From Primula veris (Eukaryota; Streptophyta; Magnoliopsida; Ericales; Primulaceae): 64,000 nucleotides of DNA. Made by a program: the position numbers and the translations under genes. Every line of letters starts with the position of its first letter. Position 1 is the stretch's first letter. Shown here piece by piece: positions 12,135-25,269 of this stretch. Under the pieces are notes generated by a model. That model saw only the letters and a list, made by a program, of their open reading frames with translations, had not been told where the DNA came from and did not search any database. The DNA is taken from NCBI GenBank assembly GCA_963682055.1, contig OY821742.1, positions 11,625,752 to 11,689,751 of the forward strand. The letters run 5' to 3'.

Positions 12135-14379
12135 TTCTAACCATGAACTATATGATTGATTTTTAAAATAATTTTTTCTAACAATCTGAATATGAGAAAA
12201 TTGATGATTAAAGTTGCACGTATTTTTATAATATACATTTATTTAGGTACGGATGGGATATGTTTTAAAACCAAAAGGTGGTCAAAATACATCCAAATTC
12301 TAATGTCTTACGCGATTTCTTTTAAATGATGGGACATGTTTACCCGAAAAAAAGAAAGAAATGTTAACAGAAGGAAAATTGTTATTAAATTAAATATCGT
12401 TAAAGTTTAGCAATCAAATACCAACTAATTGTTTATAATTTTTTCCTAAAATTTAGCGACAATAATTTTATCATCACTTTTTAAAAAGTTGTAAGTTGAT
12501 ATTCTAACATTTTTCATGGTTGCGGTTAACTAAATCTAGCACCGTTCACTGTACGTAACTCAAAACACTCCATTTTGGAACTACAAACTTAGACGAGAGA
12601 AAAACTCAGCCATCGAATTAACGTCTCAAATTTAATTTGAACAAGTCACGTAAGTAGCTGTTTTGTTTATTACTGTATTAATTTTTAATAAAACACGTCA
12701 ATTATATCTTATGAGCCCCTACACAATAATAACAAAGAAATGTATATGTGATAATGCGAAGTTCATGCCCTCAAAATCTAGGTTCCATCATTACATATAG
12801 ATCCTTCTTATAAATTATAATGAACGTCAAAATAATTTCAATATATTAAAAATCATATCAACACTAACCAATGCAATATGTTCAAATTAAAATATTTAGT
12901 CTTCTCCTATAACAATTTAATTGACCCAGTACTTCACCATACGCAAACATATCTAGAACATTTCTTGGAAAGTTTATGTACGTACTTTGATTACAAAAGT
13001 ATCCTAATTCAAATGTAATTATATGGATTCAAACCCGAGCATTATATTTTATTACTAGACGATGCGTTTATGTATTTTCTTTGGGTTGATATTTTACTCT
13101 TTGGAAATGCAAAAATTATAAATGGGTTAGTAATTGAGGTTTTTGGAACACATAAACGAGGATTGGTTTATACTTTATATAACAATTAGAAACGAATTCT
13201 TATCGTACAAATAGAATAAATTTAAAATTGAGTGATCCCTCTGATGAGCTTTGCTAAATATTAATTAGAAGAAAGTTCGTTTCAGTGAGTTCATATATAT
13301 TAGAATACAATAATATATATTTTGTCCACATGGGAACTCTATTATAGTTAATGATCTTTACATGTTTTACACGAGCATGTTACCATAGAATTAGTGCATT
13401 TTTTTTTTTTTTACATATGGATAGAGTTAAAACATGTTGCGAAAACGCATATAACCTATCCTTTGCTAAGATAAATGCATAGTTTGATAATGATATTGAT
13501 TATGATAGAACTAAAATATGATATTAAATGGATGTATTTAATTATAATTTATACAACTCTAGCTAAACAGTAACTTTTATAGCTACTAGCTAGTACTAAT
13601 GTTTACATAATTTATGCAAAGTTGAAAGAAGGTGGTAAGATGAATCATAACATGCCCCCACAAATCTGAAATACAGACAAAGAGAAGATCTAGGAAATTT
13701 AGTAAGTGCTATATATATAGTGATGCATAACACTAAAAGGACATCAGTTATGAATATGATCTATGCCTTTTCTTTTCTTTCTAGCAATAAAAGAATGTCT
13801 TCTTATTTGCCAAAATAAAAATAAAAGAGTGCCTTCTCCTAGTTAATGATCATTCTTGGGGTTCTTTGAATTAAGTAATAATATTATGATATATTTCAGT
13901 AATACCAAACCACAGGTTATGTTCCGTAGGCATGTGAATTATTAGAAAATGAGTATTATGAGTTTCATTATATGATATAATATAATTTTAAAATTTAAAT
14001 TTGCGACTATATAAATGGAAAATTCAAAGGTCATCTTTAGGAATTTACTCATTAGTTAATTGATACAAAATAAAAGTGAGTGCTCAGAAGATCCTGAAAT
14101 AAGTTTAAATTGTTAAGATTTATTAATTCATGCAATAATAAGATTACTAAAATGTAATTGGATTTAAGGAATGCTTTTGTTGGTTAATATTTATAATTTA
14201 ACATTTTCTGGAAATCTTTATACTATAAATGAAAATTTAGTACATATAAATTTAACTTACATTTGCATCCAATACAACTTATATTTAAAATAACATTAAA
14301 TGTTGAACCATTACCCGGCCATCATATTACGTATAAGCAAAGAATATAAAACTAACAAAAACTATATTGATACGTAGCA

Positions 14380-14475
14380 AGTACTGGTTCCGTTTAGAAA
14401 ATATGAAGAGTAGTGTTTAATCTACACAGTACCGGTTCCGTTTAGAAAATACTAAGAGTAGTGTTTAGCCTATAC
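14380..14475. repeat. 48-bp tandem repeat, two copies
   Basis: AGTACTGGTTCCGTTTAGAA at 14380 and AGTACCGGTTCCGTTTAGAA at 14428 begin two adjacent 48-bp copies with a few differences. Confidence 0.8.
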
Positions 14476-16289
14476 TGACCTCTCTGGTAACAACCGCTCA
14501 AAATCCCGGTTCACATCTCATTTAAAAGTGAGAAAATCGGTAAATTAAAATTCACAAAAAATAGACAATAAATCCTATTTGGATAAGTTCGTATATATCT
14601 CTTTGAATTGAATTTGGTGTTTGGTCGTACTTTTTAATCCTTATATTTAGTATGAACGTTTAGATCGGGTTAATATTAGTGTGTTAACACCCCGATAAGG
14701 CACTTAGTTGCCCTCTTCTATCTAGCCAAGTCAAATTATCAATCCAATATTACTAGTTACATTTAATCGACGAGAGTTTTCTCCAAAAATAGGCTTCGTA
14801 AACATATTGAGACATCAACATATCCTGCCTTTGGAATCTTCACTGCAGAAGCCTTGTTTTTGGATATTAGTTTGGTAATATGGGGAATTTGCTTGGGAAT
14901 GGAAGTGAAGTTTTTATCGGAAAAAAAAAAAAAAAACAATAATGGTCAAGCAGGTCTCTAAAGAGAGTCTGTTGTTTCCATTTCAATGTTTGGGGTTTAT
15001 GAAAACAAATAGTAGTAGATCACAAAAAAATTCAGACCTAGCTTGACATGCAGTGGCAGGCCGGATCTCGAGTATCGACTATTCTGTTACCTTTCGTATG
15101 AGTGTTGTTAAGGTCAATTTGAGTGTGTTTCTGTGGCTTTTCACATCTGTTTTTATGTTGGATTTTTTTTTATTAATCGAATTCTGGTTTGTGGTTAAAA
15201 AAAAAATAAAAAAAATCAACATATCTTGCCACAAGATGTGAAAAATTTGGAACAAAAATATGAAAGGTGTATAAGGACCGAAGATTATTTTATTTATTTA
15301 ACACTAATGATAATTGTAAGTTTTTATTTTTATTTTTAATTTGATTTATGATGTAATAAGATTGTTCGGACAAATGATTATTATTAACATTCATTAAAAA
15401 ACATTCATGTGTTCATCTAAGAACTAAGCATTCATTAAACAGGCTTAGTTTTGCAAAAAAAAAAAAAACATGCTCAAAAATAAGAAAATAAATAGTACTA
15501 ACATACTAAAAATCGCTGTGAACTTAGGGATTCGTAAAAAATAGGGATACAAGATAGATATATCGGGAGAGAGGGGAATATTCATCTGTATTTTTGAGTA
15601 CAATATATTGTATTTGTCGGCAACTGACTTTGAGTAAGACATGTAATGGCAAAGTTATTAATAAATGCCGACAAATAAGTACCTTCTTAAAGAAACTTAT
15701 CAATGACAAGCTTGAATTTTAAAATCATAAAGTTTGATTCATACTGTATATAGAATATTTTACGCACCATGTGTATATTAAAATTCTTAAGAAATAATAT
15801 ACTATTACTCACCAACTATATACTTTATACATTAAATAAACTCGATCGGGGTCACTTAAATTGATTCGTTCAGAATGTTGTGGAAGTGAATTGTTTAGAT
15901 CATGTAGCATTTTTAAATAAAATGAAGTCGAGTAGTATTTTTGCTTGAATTGTTATAAGTTTTTTTCATGGGAGATTTGTCAATTAGTATATAAAAAGAG
16001 ACATAATCTTTAAAAAGCCGAATTTTTAAATCTCTTTTAAGTTTTGATACATATGTAAATTTTTAAGATAAGAATACCCTTAAATTTCATTAAACATCAT
16101 CTCTCATAAATATTCATTCAAATTCTCCATAAATCATTCCCTAATATTACCATTTTTCCTCTCTCTCTATAAATCACTCCACAAATTAAAAAACAATATC
16201 TATAAAATGTTGAAAAAATAATGTAGCATTATTCATAACTCTTATTTAATATTTGATAGACATAATTTAGCATCAAAATTAAAAATAAA

Positions 16290-16505
16290 TAATAAAAATA
16301 AGTAGTATCATTTACCATTTGTAACATCATGTACCGTTTGTAGTAGAATCGTGTATCATATATAGTAACATCATGTAATATGTGATAGAATCATGTAGCA
16401 TCAAATTTAATAACAAAATGTAAAAATAAGTAACATCATGTTTAATAACAAAGAGAAAAAATAAGATGAATCATGTAACATATTTAGTAGTATCATGTAA
16501 CATTT
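16290..16505. repeat. Degenerate array of ATCATGTA(A/G/C)CAT motifs
   Basis: Roughly ten irregularly spaced motifs of the form 'tagtaTCATGTAacat' fill about 215 bp. The spacing is variable, so it is not a classical satellite. Its origin is unknown. Confidence 0.6.
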
Positions 16506-17049
16506 CTTATTAATCAATAATTAGAACATAAAAATGTATTTAATTTGCCAAATACTCAAAAACTCATCTCATATAAAATGGAGTAAGTTTGACAAGTAAG
16601 TTTCTCATCATAGAAATGATTTAATTAATATATAATTATGTTAAGTTTTAAATCACCCATGTGGTGTAAGTTTTATTGGATACGTGATATGATAAGTTTT
16701 ATTCAATTCATATAATAGAAAGAGGAGAGAGATGATGATTTGTCATTTATTTTAAAAGTATAATAGAAATAAATAAAATAGTATATACCAATCCTTAATA
16801 GTGTTTTATGATCCGGGTTTTTGATAATTAAGTATCATTTATATGTAAATTTTCATCATTTTATCTTTTTTCTTCTCATTACTCGCATAGAAAATAGTGT
16901 AATGGCGCTGGTGTAACTTGCAACTCAAACTGACGAAGGGGAAGGGATACACCATCAACTTGTTTGGGGTTTGTTTCGGCCATATAGGTCGAAAGTTACT
17001 TGTTTCGCTTCATATGAAAGTGAAACAACAAAGTGCCTTCAAGATGTAA

Positions 17050-17485
17050 CTACATTTTATGGTTAGTTAACTTGAATCGTCTAGTCACCTATGAGCAATT
17101 AGAAAAAATGGGGTTGATTAAAGTTAATCAATGGGAGCTATATGGTTGTGAAATCGGAAACGAGAGATCACTTGTTCTATTTCAATGTTACTTGATCATG
17201 AGCTAGGTGTTGAGTAAACTCCTTGATAAGTCCAGACTAATCAATCAGAGTGAAAAAAACCATTGGATTCATTGGGTACGGTGGGGTTTTAGGCGTTGTT
17301 ACAACAAGTTTGTTAATAGTGATGAGTATCCTCCTTGCTTGCATGGTGTATGAAGTTTAGAATGAATGTAATGCAATAATCTTCGGGATCGTAAATCTAG
17401 CACTGTTAAGGTCATCAAGGATATTTAGGTTCTAATTGCTGGTTGTTTAAATTTATTTGTAAATATTTCTAACAATCCTACAAAT
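17050..17485 (+). pseudogene. LINE (non-LTR retrotransposon) remnant, zf-RVT region
   Basis: With frame changes and stops the plus strand resembles the zinc-binding domain after a plant LINE reverse transcriptase: NRLVTYEQLEKMG, then a degraded ETRDHL.F.QCYL segment, then NHWIHWVRWGFRR, and near 17365 a track like 'WNE.NA.IF.DRKSSTVKVIKD'. These are hallmark phrases of that domain. Several stops and shifts mean it is dead, and no 5' RT/endonuclease part is seen upstream. Confidence 0.6.
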
Positions 17486-17489
17486 AGAT

Positions 17490-18410
17490 CTATTTGTAGC
17501 GTTCGGAGAATCAGGTGAATCTAAAGACTAACTCCTTGTATTGCTAAGCTATATATAAGACTATAACATTAAACATTTTTTTGATCATATTGTTCTGTGG
17601 AGGTCTCCTGGACCTATTATTAATAAGGGTGAATTACTATTTTCATTAACAACATTTAAGAGAATATTTTTTATGTAGAAAGTCTCAAGTTTAGGACCTT
17701 CTACTACACGAATTTCCTTATATAATTATTATACAAGTTTAGCCAACGCCAAAATATGTTAATGGATAATATCCATTAGTTTTCTTTTTCCAATAGATCC
17801 AGATCCTTACTAGTGTCAATATCTATAAAGAAGAATAAAATTAGGGTGAGTTTGAAGGATTGTGAATAAGGCGTCTAATTCCTTGGTTCTTTTGTTCGAA
17901 TTAGATGTCTAAAAGTATAGTTCAAGGACATATAGTTTACATCTTCATTTCTTCTAATAACCATTGATCATAAAAAACCCTAAGCTGTGACCCTTTTACA
18001 TGGTACTCACTAGATCAGTTACTAGAATTACACAAATTTTAAACCTGTATATAGTTTAGAGCCATGGTACATAAAAGAAGTTTCTTGTAAAAGATTGTTT
18101 ATGTTAAAACCCAAACAAGATTGTTGTTTGTTCCTAAATCCTGATCTAATATTTACGTACAATTATGAACTAATCAATGAATTTAAAGTAAATTTAGATT
18201 CTGTAGAATTTGTCAAAGGAATATGTCTTCAAGGGACTAACCGTATGAGATGAAATGAATTCATCCCTTGATTAAGTTTAGTTGTGTACTTGAAGTTTTT
18301 CTTATGCATGTTGCATACTATATGTCTTGGTAAGTAGAAACAATAATATCAAGTACAAACAATCTAGGTATAATTAGGGGAAGAATATTTACCATTTTTC
18401 TCAAGCTTAA
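17490..18410. other. Intergenic DNA downstream of the ALOG gene
   Basis: No ORF or repeat with recognisable identity. It probably includes the 3' flank of the minus-strand ALOG gene. Confidence 0.5.
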
Positions 18411-18416
18411 TCATAA

Positions 18417-18914
18417 CTAGTAGATCCCCATAGACGAACTCGATCCATCCTCTCCACCATCCGGTTTTGGCTTCCTCTTTTTCTTTTTGTAGGGTATCCC
18501 CCTCGCTTTAGCTTGAAACTCCTTCACCTCCTTCAGATACATACGAATAGATCCGCTAGCGAATGGGTTATTCTCTGGTGCTCCACCGTGCTCCTCATAT
18601 GCCGCCCTTAACCGCCCTATAAGGGCATCAAGGCTGCCCCAGGCTTGCCTTAACGGGCAAGTGCATGGGGCTGGCGGCTCAGGCATCCCATAATAAGAAC
18701 AGCTTTGTAAGTGTACCTTAGTCTTACCAAATTGGTCTAGGTACCTAAGAAACTCCATCACATGGTTGCTGTTGCATTGAGAAATTGGCACCGGTGGCCT
18801 TTGGTTCGCAAAATATTGACCAAAAGTGTTCCAATCTCTTCGTTTTTGTGACTCATACCGACTAGGGTTTGCGGGCTGATCACCAGGAGAAGTTGCAGAC
18901 CCTTCGATCGACAT
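18417..18914 (-). CDS. ALOG-domain (LSH/G1 family) transcription regulator
   Basis: The 165-aa single-exon protein carries a full ALOG domain at about residues 18-145. It starts [16 protein letters not shown], then [18 protein letters not shown], a zinc-ribbon insert (H, C, then CTCP), [20 protein letters not shown], and [16 protein letters not shown] basic nuclear-localisation run, KKKKRKPK, and a short Ser/Gly tail follow. ALOG proteins (Arabidopsis LSH, rice G1, tomato TMF) are plant nuclear DNA-binding regulators of light responses, organ boundaries and inflorescence architecture. The start is set at the ATG ending at 18914 ([10 protein letters not shown]), because family members begin with a short variable Ser/Pro-rich leader. 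An in-frame ATG at 18983 would add 23 hydrophobic residues atypical for the family. No close gene neighbours. Which LSH paralogue it is cannot be told here. Confidence 0.93.
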   Translation of the reverse strand: MSIEGSATSPGDQPANPSRYESQKRRDWNTFGQYFANQRPPVPISQCNSNHVMEFLRYLDQFGKTKVHLQSCSYYGMPEPPAPCTCPLRQAWGSLDALIGRLRAAYEEHGGAPENNPFASGSIRMYLKEVKEFQAKARGIPYKKKKRKPKPDGGEDGSSSSMGIY

Positions 18915-19030
18915 AGCAATATGATGGATTATTATGAAATCTATTGGTCTTTCACTGGTTAGTAATAGATTTGTAGAGCTCAATTATCTGAAAACTTAAT
19001 AGTTGCAAGTAGAAAATAGGGAGTGGAGAA

Positions 19031-19042
19031 TTAAATATATTA
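19031..19042 (-). promoter_or_regulatory. Possible TATA box of the ALOG gene
   Basis: On the minus strand TAATATATTTAA lies about 50 nt before the upstream in-frame ATG (18983) and 120 nt before the preferred start, a plausible TATA position. It is weak evidence in AT-rich DNA. Confidence 0.3.
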
Positions 19043-19049
19043 GTGGGAG

Positions 19050-21310
19050 ATGAAAATGATCATACATTTAGGCCAAAGTGAGTTGACATGATATGGGCCA
19101 TATGGGTGCTTTCTCTTCCTTTTCCCCTAATATTAAGATTTTTGTTTTCCCAATGGTTAATTAGGACTCGAATTATTAGACACTCACTATGAGTTGTCGT
19201 TTATCCTGAGACACTATTTGTGATTTTGTATGTAGTCAAAGCACTATAAATAGTAGTATCAGACACCACTGTTTTATATATATCTAATAATTACCTCACG
19301 ATCTGGTATCTATTCATGTTAAACGAACAATGTGGTTCTAAATTATCAACAAACATCTATATATCAAATTCTTGAAAATAACGTGCCCATAAATTTTAAA
19401 TTACGAACCAAGTATTTTAAAAGTAAGTTATTGAAAGAAATGTGAAATTGATGAAGAGAAGTTGGATTATCATCTAGTTTGTATCACTAATGCATCACTT
19501 TTAGTGGATATTGCAACTTCCCTCCTGGAACACACAATGAAAACGCAAGCAATTATATCTGAACTCCAATTCAAAAACCCTTAAACCATACATGATGATT
19601 GAATATACTAATGTATAAATAGATTAAGAAATCTTTGATTTTAAAAAAATATAATAAAAATTGCTTTTAGCTAGATTTGTGTTGGTCTAATTAAACAGAG
19701 CTTGGAAGTGATCTCAAAATTTTACAGATTGCTTAGATAACGAATAGTGAAGTCCAGTTATATGGCTTGATGGACTCCGGGATTATAAAGATCTTTTTCG
19801 CCCCGATTATGTACCTCAATGTTGACGTATCTCCCTATCTCAGGGGATGTGATCGATGGAGTCGGTGGCTCGAATTCCTTTTGAATTCATAGATAGTTTC
19901 TTGATATATATATATATATATGTAAGGAAGTGCATTTCCTGGTGATTTCGAGTTTAAGTGGGTTGGAATTTGGGAGAGATTGTGGTAGACAATTTATCAT
20001 TTAAGCTCTTCTTTAACTATAGATTATGGATATTGGAGAATACATTCTTAAAAATAAAAATACGGATTATGGATATTGAAATTTAAGTGTGCATTTCCTG
20101 GTGGTTTCGAGTTAGTTTTGTTGACAAAATCTTTTAGTCCACTCACCATAAACTCGGTTACATCAACAAAAATTGCAACCATTTTGGTAAAAAATGTCGT
20201 ATACACTAACTTCAACAGATTAAAATCACTTTTTTATATCAATTCTAAAGCTATAAATCTTGCCGTAACAATGACAATTAAGTTGGTCATTTAGTGAACT
20301 AAACTAGAACTAACAAAATATAAACGAGTTTTGCGGGAACTATTTGGAGTAGTCAGGTTGTAGCTTTGTAAATTTAAATATGAGTGAAAGTCAACTTAAA
20401 TTCAAGGAAAAGTGATGATTTATTATTTAATTATAAAAAATTATGGTTAAATTTCTTTAAATTTAGATACATGTGTTATATGATGCTATTTTTTTTACTA
20501 TTTGTTTTTAACTTTGATACTCACCAATGCTACGTTGATATGTTTCAAATCATAATAAGAGAAGAGAATTTGGAATATTAAGTGTGTTTTTATGTACTAA
20601 TCAATGATTCTTCCTAAATTCAATCAAAACAAGTAACCCAAAAGTGGAAACTATTTACAGAATTTTGCTTTTAGGTTTCGGAACATGTTGCCAATAGGTG
20701 GTTTTGATTGTGGTGAAGCACTGAAGTTCACAAACACTTGTATATTAACGGCTCGTTATAGCGGTTAAAGAAATAGCTGGTGTGCTTAATGTGTGCCGGG
20801 ATGTGATATAAGCACACTTACCCTATTTCGTTAGGTTAGAGACTAGTAAGAAACTAAGAGGTACATCGTCAACCGAATTTGTTTATGTTACTGTTAATTG
20901 TTCACTTCATCGATCTTTATTTCTTTAATCTTCATACAACAATATTACTTTTACTATATTAAACAATGGATTTTGATGTGGCTACAAAGTTAAGCCGGGG
21001 TTGTTCTAGCTTAGGTTAAGTAAACAATTTTTTTGGGTGTTTATATGTAATTTGAGGGGGTATGTCACCCTAGGTATTCCAAAAGATCAAACCTTGCAAC
21101 TAATTTGACCCCCAAAAAATTAAGGCTCAAATTAACCCTCATTGGCTGGTTAGAAGACTTATATTGCTTAAATCTGCGTCGTCATTAGTATATCCTGATT
21201 AATTAGTTTGTTTTGTTCATCATATCGTTGTTGATGACCTTATTTGGCTCGACATATATTAGCATATGCTATAATATATCGTTTGCATGTCTTATTATGG
21301 GAAAAAAAAA
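19050..21310. other. Intergenic DNA upstream of the ALOG gene
   Basis: No gene is supported. A 30-bp phrase (GTGCATTTCCTGGTG.TTTCG) occurs twice in direct orientation near 19929 and 20088. A (TA)n run lies at 19908-19920. ORFs at 20076-20581 are AT-driven and unrecognised. Confidence 0.5.
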
Positions 21311-21640
21311 TACATATCGCGTAATATACAAACAATGTTTAACGATTTAGTTATTTGACTACTAATTTAATTTTAACAATTAATGTATCAAATTATGAAA
21401 TTTGTCACAATTGAGAACATACTGTTAAATAAAATGATGAAATTGCGCTCACATTATCTTGTCTATCACATCTATCAGTATACGTCAAAAATAGATCACA
21501 AAATGTGAGATATAGTGATTGGAGTTCCGTCGATTTATGCGGTTAGTTACTTAATTATAAGTTTGATATTTTAATTGTTAAAATTGATAATAAAATAACT
21601 AAATATGTAATCAATGATAGTAAAATACGCTAAATGTATA
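21311..21640. mobile_element. MITE, copy 1 of a two-copy family
   Basis: The left end TACATATCGCGTAATATAC and the reverse complement of the right end (TATACATTTAGCGTATTTTA) form imperfect inverted repeats that continue inward through 'TTAGTTATTT..TTTTAACAATTA' for about 70 bp. The segment at 42068-42385 has the same plan and shares phrases such as TTTTAACAATT.A.GTATC and TTAATTGTTAAAATTGATA. Confidence 0.55.
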
Positions 21641-21649
21641 TATTTTTTT

Positions 21650-23630
21650 AGTTATTAATTTACATTTATATTCCAGAAGTTAAACTGACTTCTATTTCAA
21701 TAATATTGATATTTGATAGAAATGACAAGTGATCAGAAAAAGTTAATGGGACCCAAGAGAATTCTTTTCATCTGAGTATGGAGTATCTGATTATGCAGCG
21801 ATTCACCACTGATAAGGATTATATATATATAGTACATGTGAATAAGAATAAAATAACTTGAAAAGTTTGCCCTTTCTCTTATACTTGTAAGTCTATTATT
21901 GTGTAATGAGATACCTCCAACTAGGACTATATATATATATATATATATATGATTGTGTTGCACAAAAGTATTGTTAATTACGTTCGATCGATCGATCAGT
22001 CATCATTCGGTTTGCTTATCATAATTTATAATTGGTTCATGATTAAGTTTCTTTATTTCCCTAGCTAATTTCAAGTGGCCTTGATACACTCAAACCAAAT
22101 CATATTAAATTTATATGGATTCCAAATATAATATGATAATTTCCAACACCCAACACATATATATAATCTCACTTTCGTGTATTAATAATTTAATTCCAAC
22201 GATGGTTCTTTAGTCGCATAATATATTGACAAAACAGCATCATAAAATTGCTGCTACTTTGAAAAATTGTTGCAAATTTAGAAATAAGCACAGGGGAACT
22301 GGTATGGTCTGGTATGGTGTTAGGGGGTCAGCTGACCCCTGACTTTTATATATAATTTATCGAAATAGACATGAGTTATTAAGTTAATTAAAAATTATCA
22401 TTTCATTTGAATAGAGAGTTTGTATTATAAATAAACAAAATTCTCTTCATATATAAGTGATGACCTTTAACACTAACAAATTTCAAACTCACCCACTTAT
22501 ACGATGACCAGTTATACCTGTTTTTCCTCTTTGTTATTCTTTTTTTTTTTTTTATCATAATTACTTAACTAGTTTGTAAAATTAATAATCTAATGTAATT
22601 TATTGATTCTATTCTTGTTTGCTTAACAATTGTTAATTACTTTAAAAAGTTAGGATAATTTTTAATATATTTTTATTAAGAAAAGCTATTTACTGTATAA
22701 ATTTGGAAAAATTTTAGTTAGTTTTTTATTAAGATAAATTCTTAATGGAACATTTATAAATCAGTTGTGACTTTTAAATTAGTTAGTTGTTTAATAGTTT
22801 GTTTACAGAATGTCTAACTTGTTATTTACACGTATTAATTAAGTTGGATAAACTTACTGTTTGCCTTATTTTAATTTATTTAGAATAAAATTGATGTTTC
22901 ACTTTATAACTTATTTAACTAGTTAACTTCATTGGTTTTTTTTCTTTTTTATATGATTTAGTAGTTTATATTGAAAATAATATATTTGAAAGTTTGTTGA
23001 ACGATATTATTATGCATCGTTTTCAAGATATGAATGACCGTTTGATTCGATTGTAAATTAAGTAACAATGTTTAAACTTTTGTATTTTCGTTTTTCTTAT
23101 TTTTTTTTTATTTGTTAATATTTTGGACCCCGTTATTTTAAATTTATGGGACTGCCACCTGAAACAAGACATATAATTATAACACAATAAGCAACATAGC
23201 CAGCCCCTCAGATAGTATATATATTACTGTTTTTCTTGTAGAGATGGCCTACCTACCTCTACATAACTATATATGTAACATTTTCATGAAACTAAGAAAG
23301 AAATTAAGAACCCACGGGAATTCATTGCCGATGGTTTTCGCCAAAAGAGGTTTTATGCAGGTGTTATTGGTGTTAGGTCACATTCAATTATATCAAATTT
23401 GTGAAGGAAAACAAAACATTTATAAAGACCTCTCTTATTGAAAAGGGGTAAATATGAAAAAAGCAATTATTAGCTAAAAATAGTATTGACTAAAGAATCT
23501 TTTGGAGACAATGACATGATAACTATGCTGTTTCATGCACCTTTGTTTTTGAAATAGTGGGAATTGTCTCTCACCTACTATGCTAGTAGTAGATTCACTG
23601 TTTTATAAATGTACTAACATCGCACAACCT
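21650..23630. other. AT-rich intergenic DNA with unclassified repeat remnants
   Basis: Around 22320 a palindromic GGGGTCAGCTGACCCCTGAC lies near one end and GGACCCCG...GGGACTGCCACC near 23125, a pairing often seen in dispersed plant repeats. The class could not be assigned. No ORF of interest. Confidence 0.4.
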
Positions 23631-23638
23631 TATGATAC

Positions 23639-24109
23639 CATGGTTTTTAAATAAAAACACAACGCTAAAACGCTATTTGGATGTAAAATCGCTAAATTCG
23701 TGCTATAGGAACGTTATTTACGCTATTTATGCTATAACGGACGCTATTTACGTTATAGCGGGTGCAGTCCCAAAAAAAAAAATTAATAATTTTTTATTTT
23801 TTTTATTATTATTTTTAGTTAAAATTTTAATGAAATTATTGGAGGTTAAAGAGAATCAAACCCCCAAAAATCTTGCAAACAAATTAAATACTTTGACATC
23901 TCAAGTATAATCATTTTGTGATTATTAGTTACAATTTTTTATCTATATTTAGTTAATTTTTATTAGATATTTTGAATTTAATGTTATATTTATATGTATT
24001 TAGGCACACAAAAAAATACACCGTAAAGTGCTATGTAGCAACGCTATTTGCGTTTTTAGCGTTTCTCTCGAAAAAACGCTATGATAACGATAACGCTACT
24101 TAAAACACC
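23639..24109. mobile_element. hAT-like MITE with ACGCTATTT motif clusters
   Basis: The left end CATGGTTTTTAAATAAAAAC and the right end ACTTAAAACACCGAG (reverse complement CTCGGTGTTTTAAGT) are imperfect inverted repeats. Both subterminal regions are packed with ACGCTATTT/AGCGTTTT motifs in either orientation. No transposase is present. A target duplication was not clear. Confidence 0.5.
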
Positions 24110-24499
24110 GAGTAGATTAACCTATTTGCCCTTTTTAAATTATAGTATTTCGGTAAGAAATGGAGTAATAATTTGTTGCTGTAATAATCTTGATGTATTC
24201 ACTACTTAGTAGAGTTGCGTATGATTTTGACAGAGATATTTACTATTTAGCCTTCATGAGATTTATTGACGGGGAATATAACTAGTTTATTTTCTTGACT
24301 GAGAACTTCCGATGAGGTGTGTAGGTTGCACTGAATCATTTTTGTTGTACTGAAAAATTCAAGACAGTCTGTATTGAATTTTTTAGGCAGCAAAATGAGT
24401 ATTTTTTTTTGAAATAATGTAATTTTGTATGTTATATTTTTGTTTTAATGTTTTGAAATCAATATCAAACGAACACTACTGTGGATCTAGTTTATTATT

Positions 24500-25265
24500 A
24501 TTTAGGATGTGTCACATACTAAAAACTTAACACATATTAATGAACCCAAAAATATCTATCCTAAAATTATTTCAAAATTAAAACTAAAAAATAATAAAAA
24601 TCTAACACACGTTAATGAACCCAAAAATATCTACGTTAAAATTAATTTAAAATTAAAACTAAAAAATAATATTGGTTGTGGCACCCTAAATAATAATGTA
24701 TTTTGAAATGAATACCGAACGATTAACATTATCGTGAATCTAATACACTATTATTTTGGTTGTGTCACATACTAAAAATCTAACACTTATTAATGAATTC
24801 AAAAATATACTAAATGGATCCTATTTGAATAAGATTTTGCTGCCTTGAAAATTCAATACAGGTTGCCTTGAATTTTTCAGAACAGTCAAATTATATTCCG
24901 TTGCACTGAAACCATGACTTCGGATTCATTTTTTATGTCATACTTTTTTTTAGTATAGTCTATCCTGACTTTTTTGGGTCCTATTTGATAAAAAAAATCT
25001 CATCAAATCTTAAACAAAAATTATGAAAATATTGCTATGTAGAATTGCTTATATACACTTCTCGGTAAAACGAGTATTTAAAAAAAAATCCTAATTTTAT
25101 TACGATACGTTATTTTAGAGTAATACTACCGTAAACCCGGTAAAAGTATACCACTAACTAAAAATCCAACAACTATTAATGAACATAAAATAACGACTAG
25201 CCTAAAATTAATTTAAAATTAAAACTAAAATATTTAATTGGTTGACACACCCTAAATTATAGTGC
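24500..25265. repeat. Repeated AT-rich phrases (CACATACTAAAAAT.TAACA units)
   Basis: A unit containing 'AACACATATTAATGAACCCA AAAATATCTA' recurs at about 24528, 24603, 24780 and, more diverged, 25155, usually followed by TTAAAATTAAAACTAAAA. It looks like internally repeated transposon debris. The open frame at 24509-24706 is only a by-product of the repeat. Confidence 0.55.
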
Positions 25266-25269
25266 ACCG

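Larger units (their letters stand above)
12142..16890. other. AT-rich intergenic DNA, no gene seen
   Basis: Only short, biased ORFs occur. It contains a 48-bp tandem repeat (14380-14475) and an array of TCATGTA motifs (16290-16505), listed separately. No coding family or RNA gene was recognised. Confidence 0.5.

Noticed and set aside
23244..23910. ORFs of 65 and 92 codons
   Set aside because: The second lies in a MITE with ACGCTATTT clusters; neither has protein-like composition.
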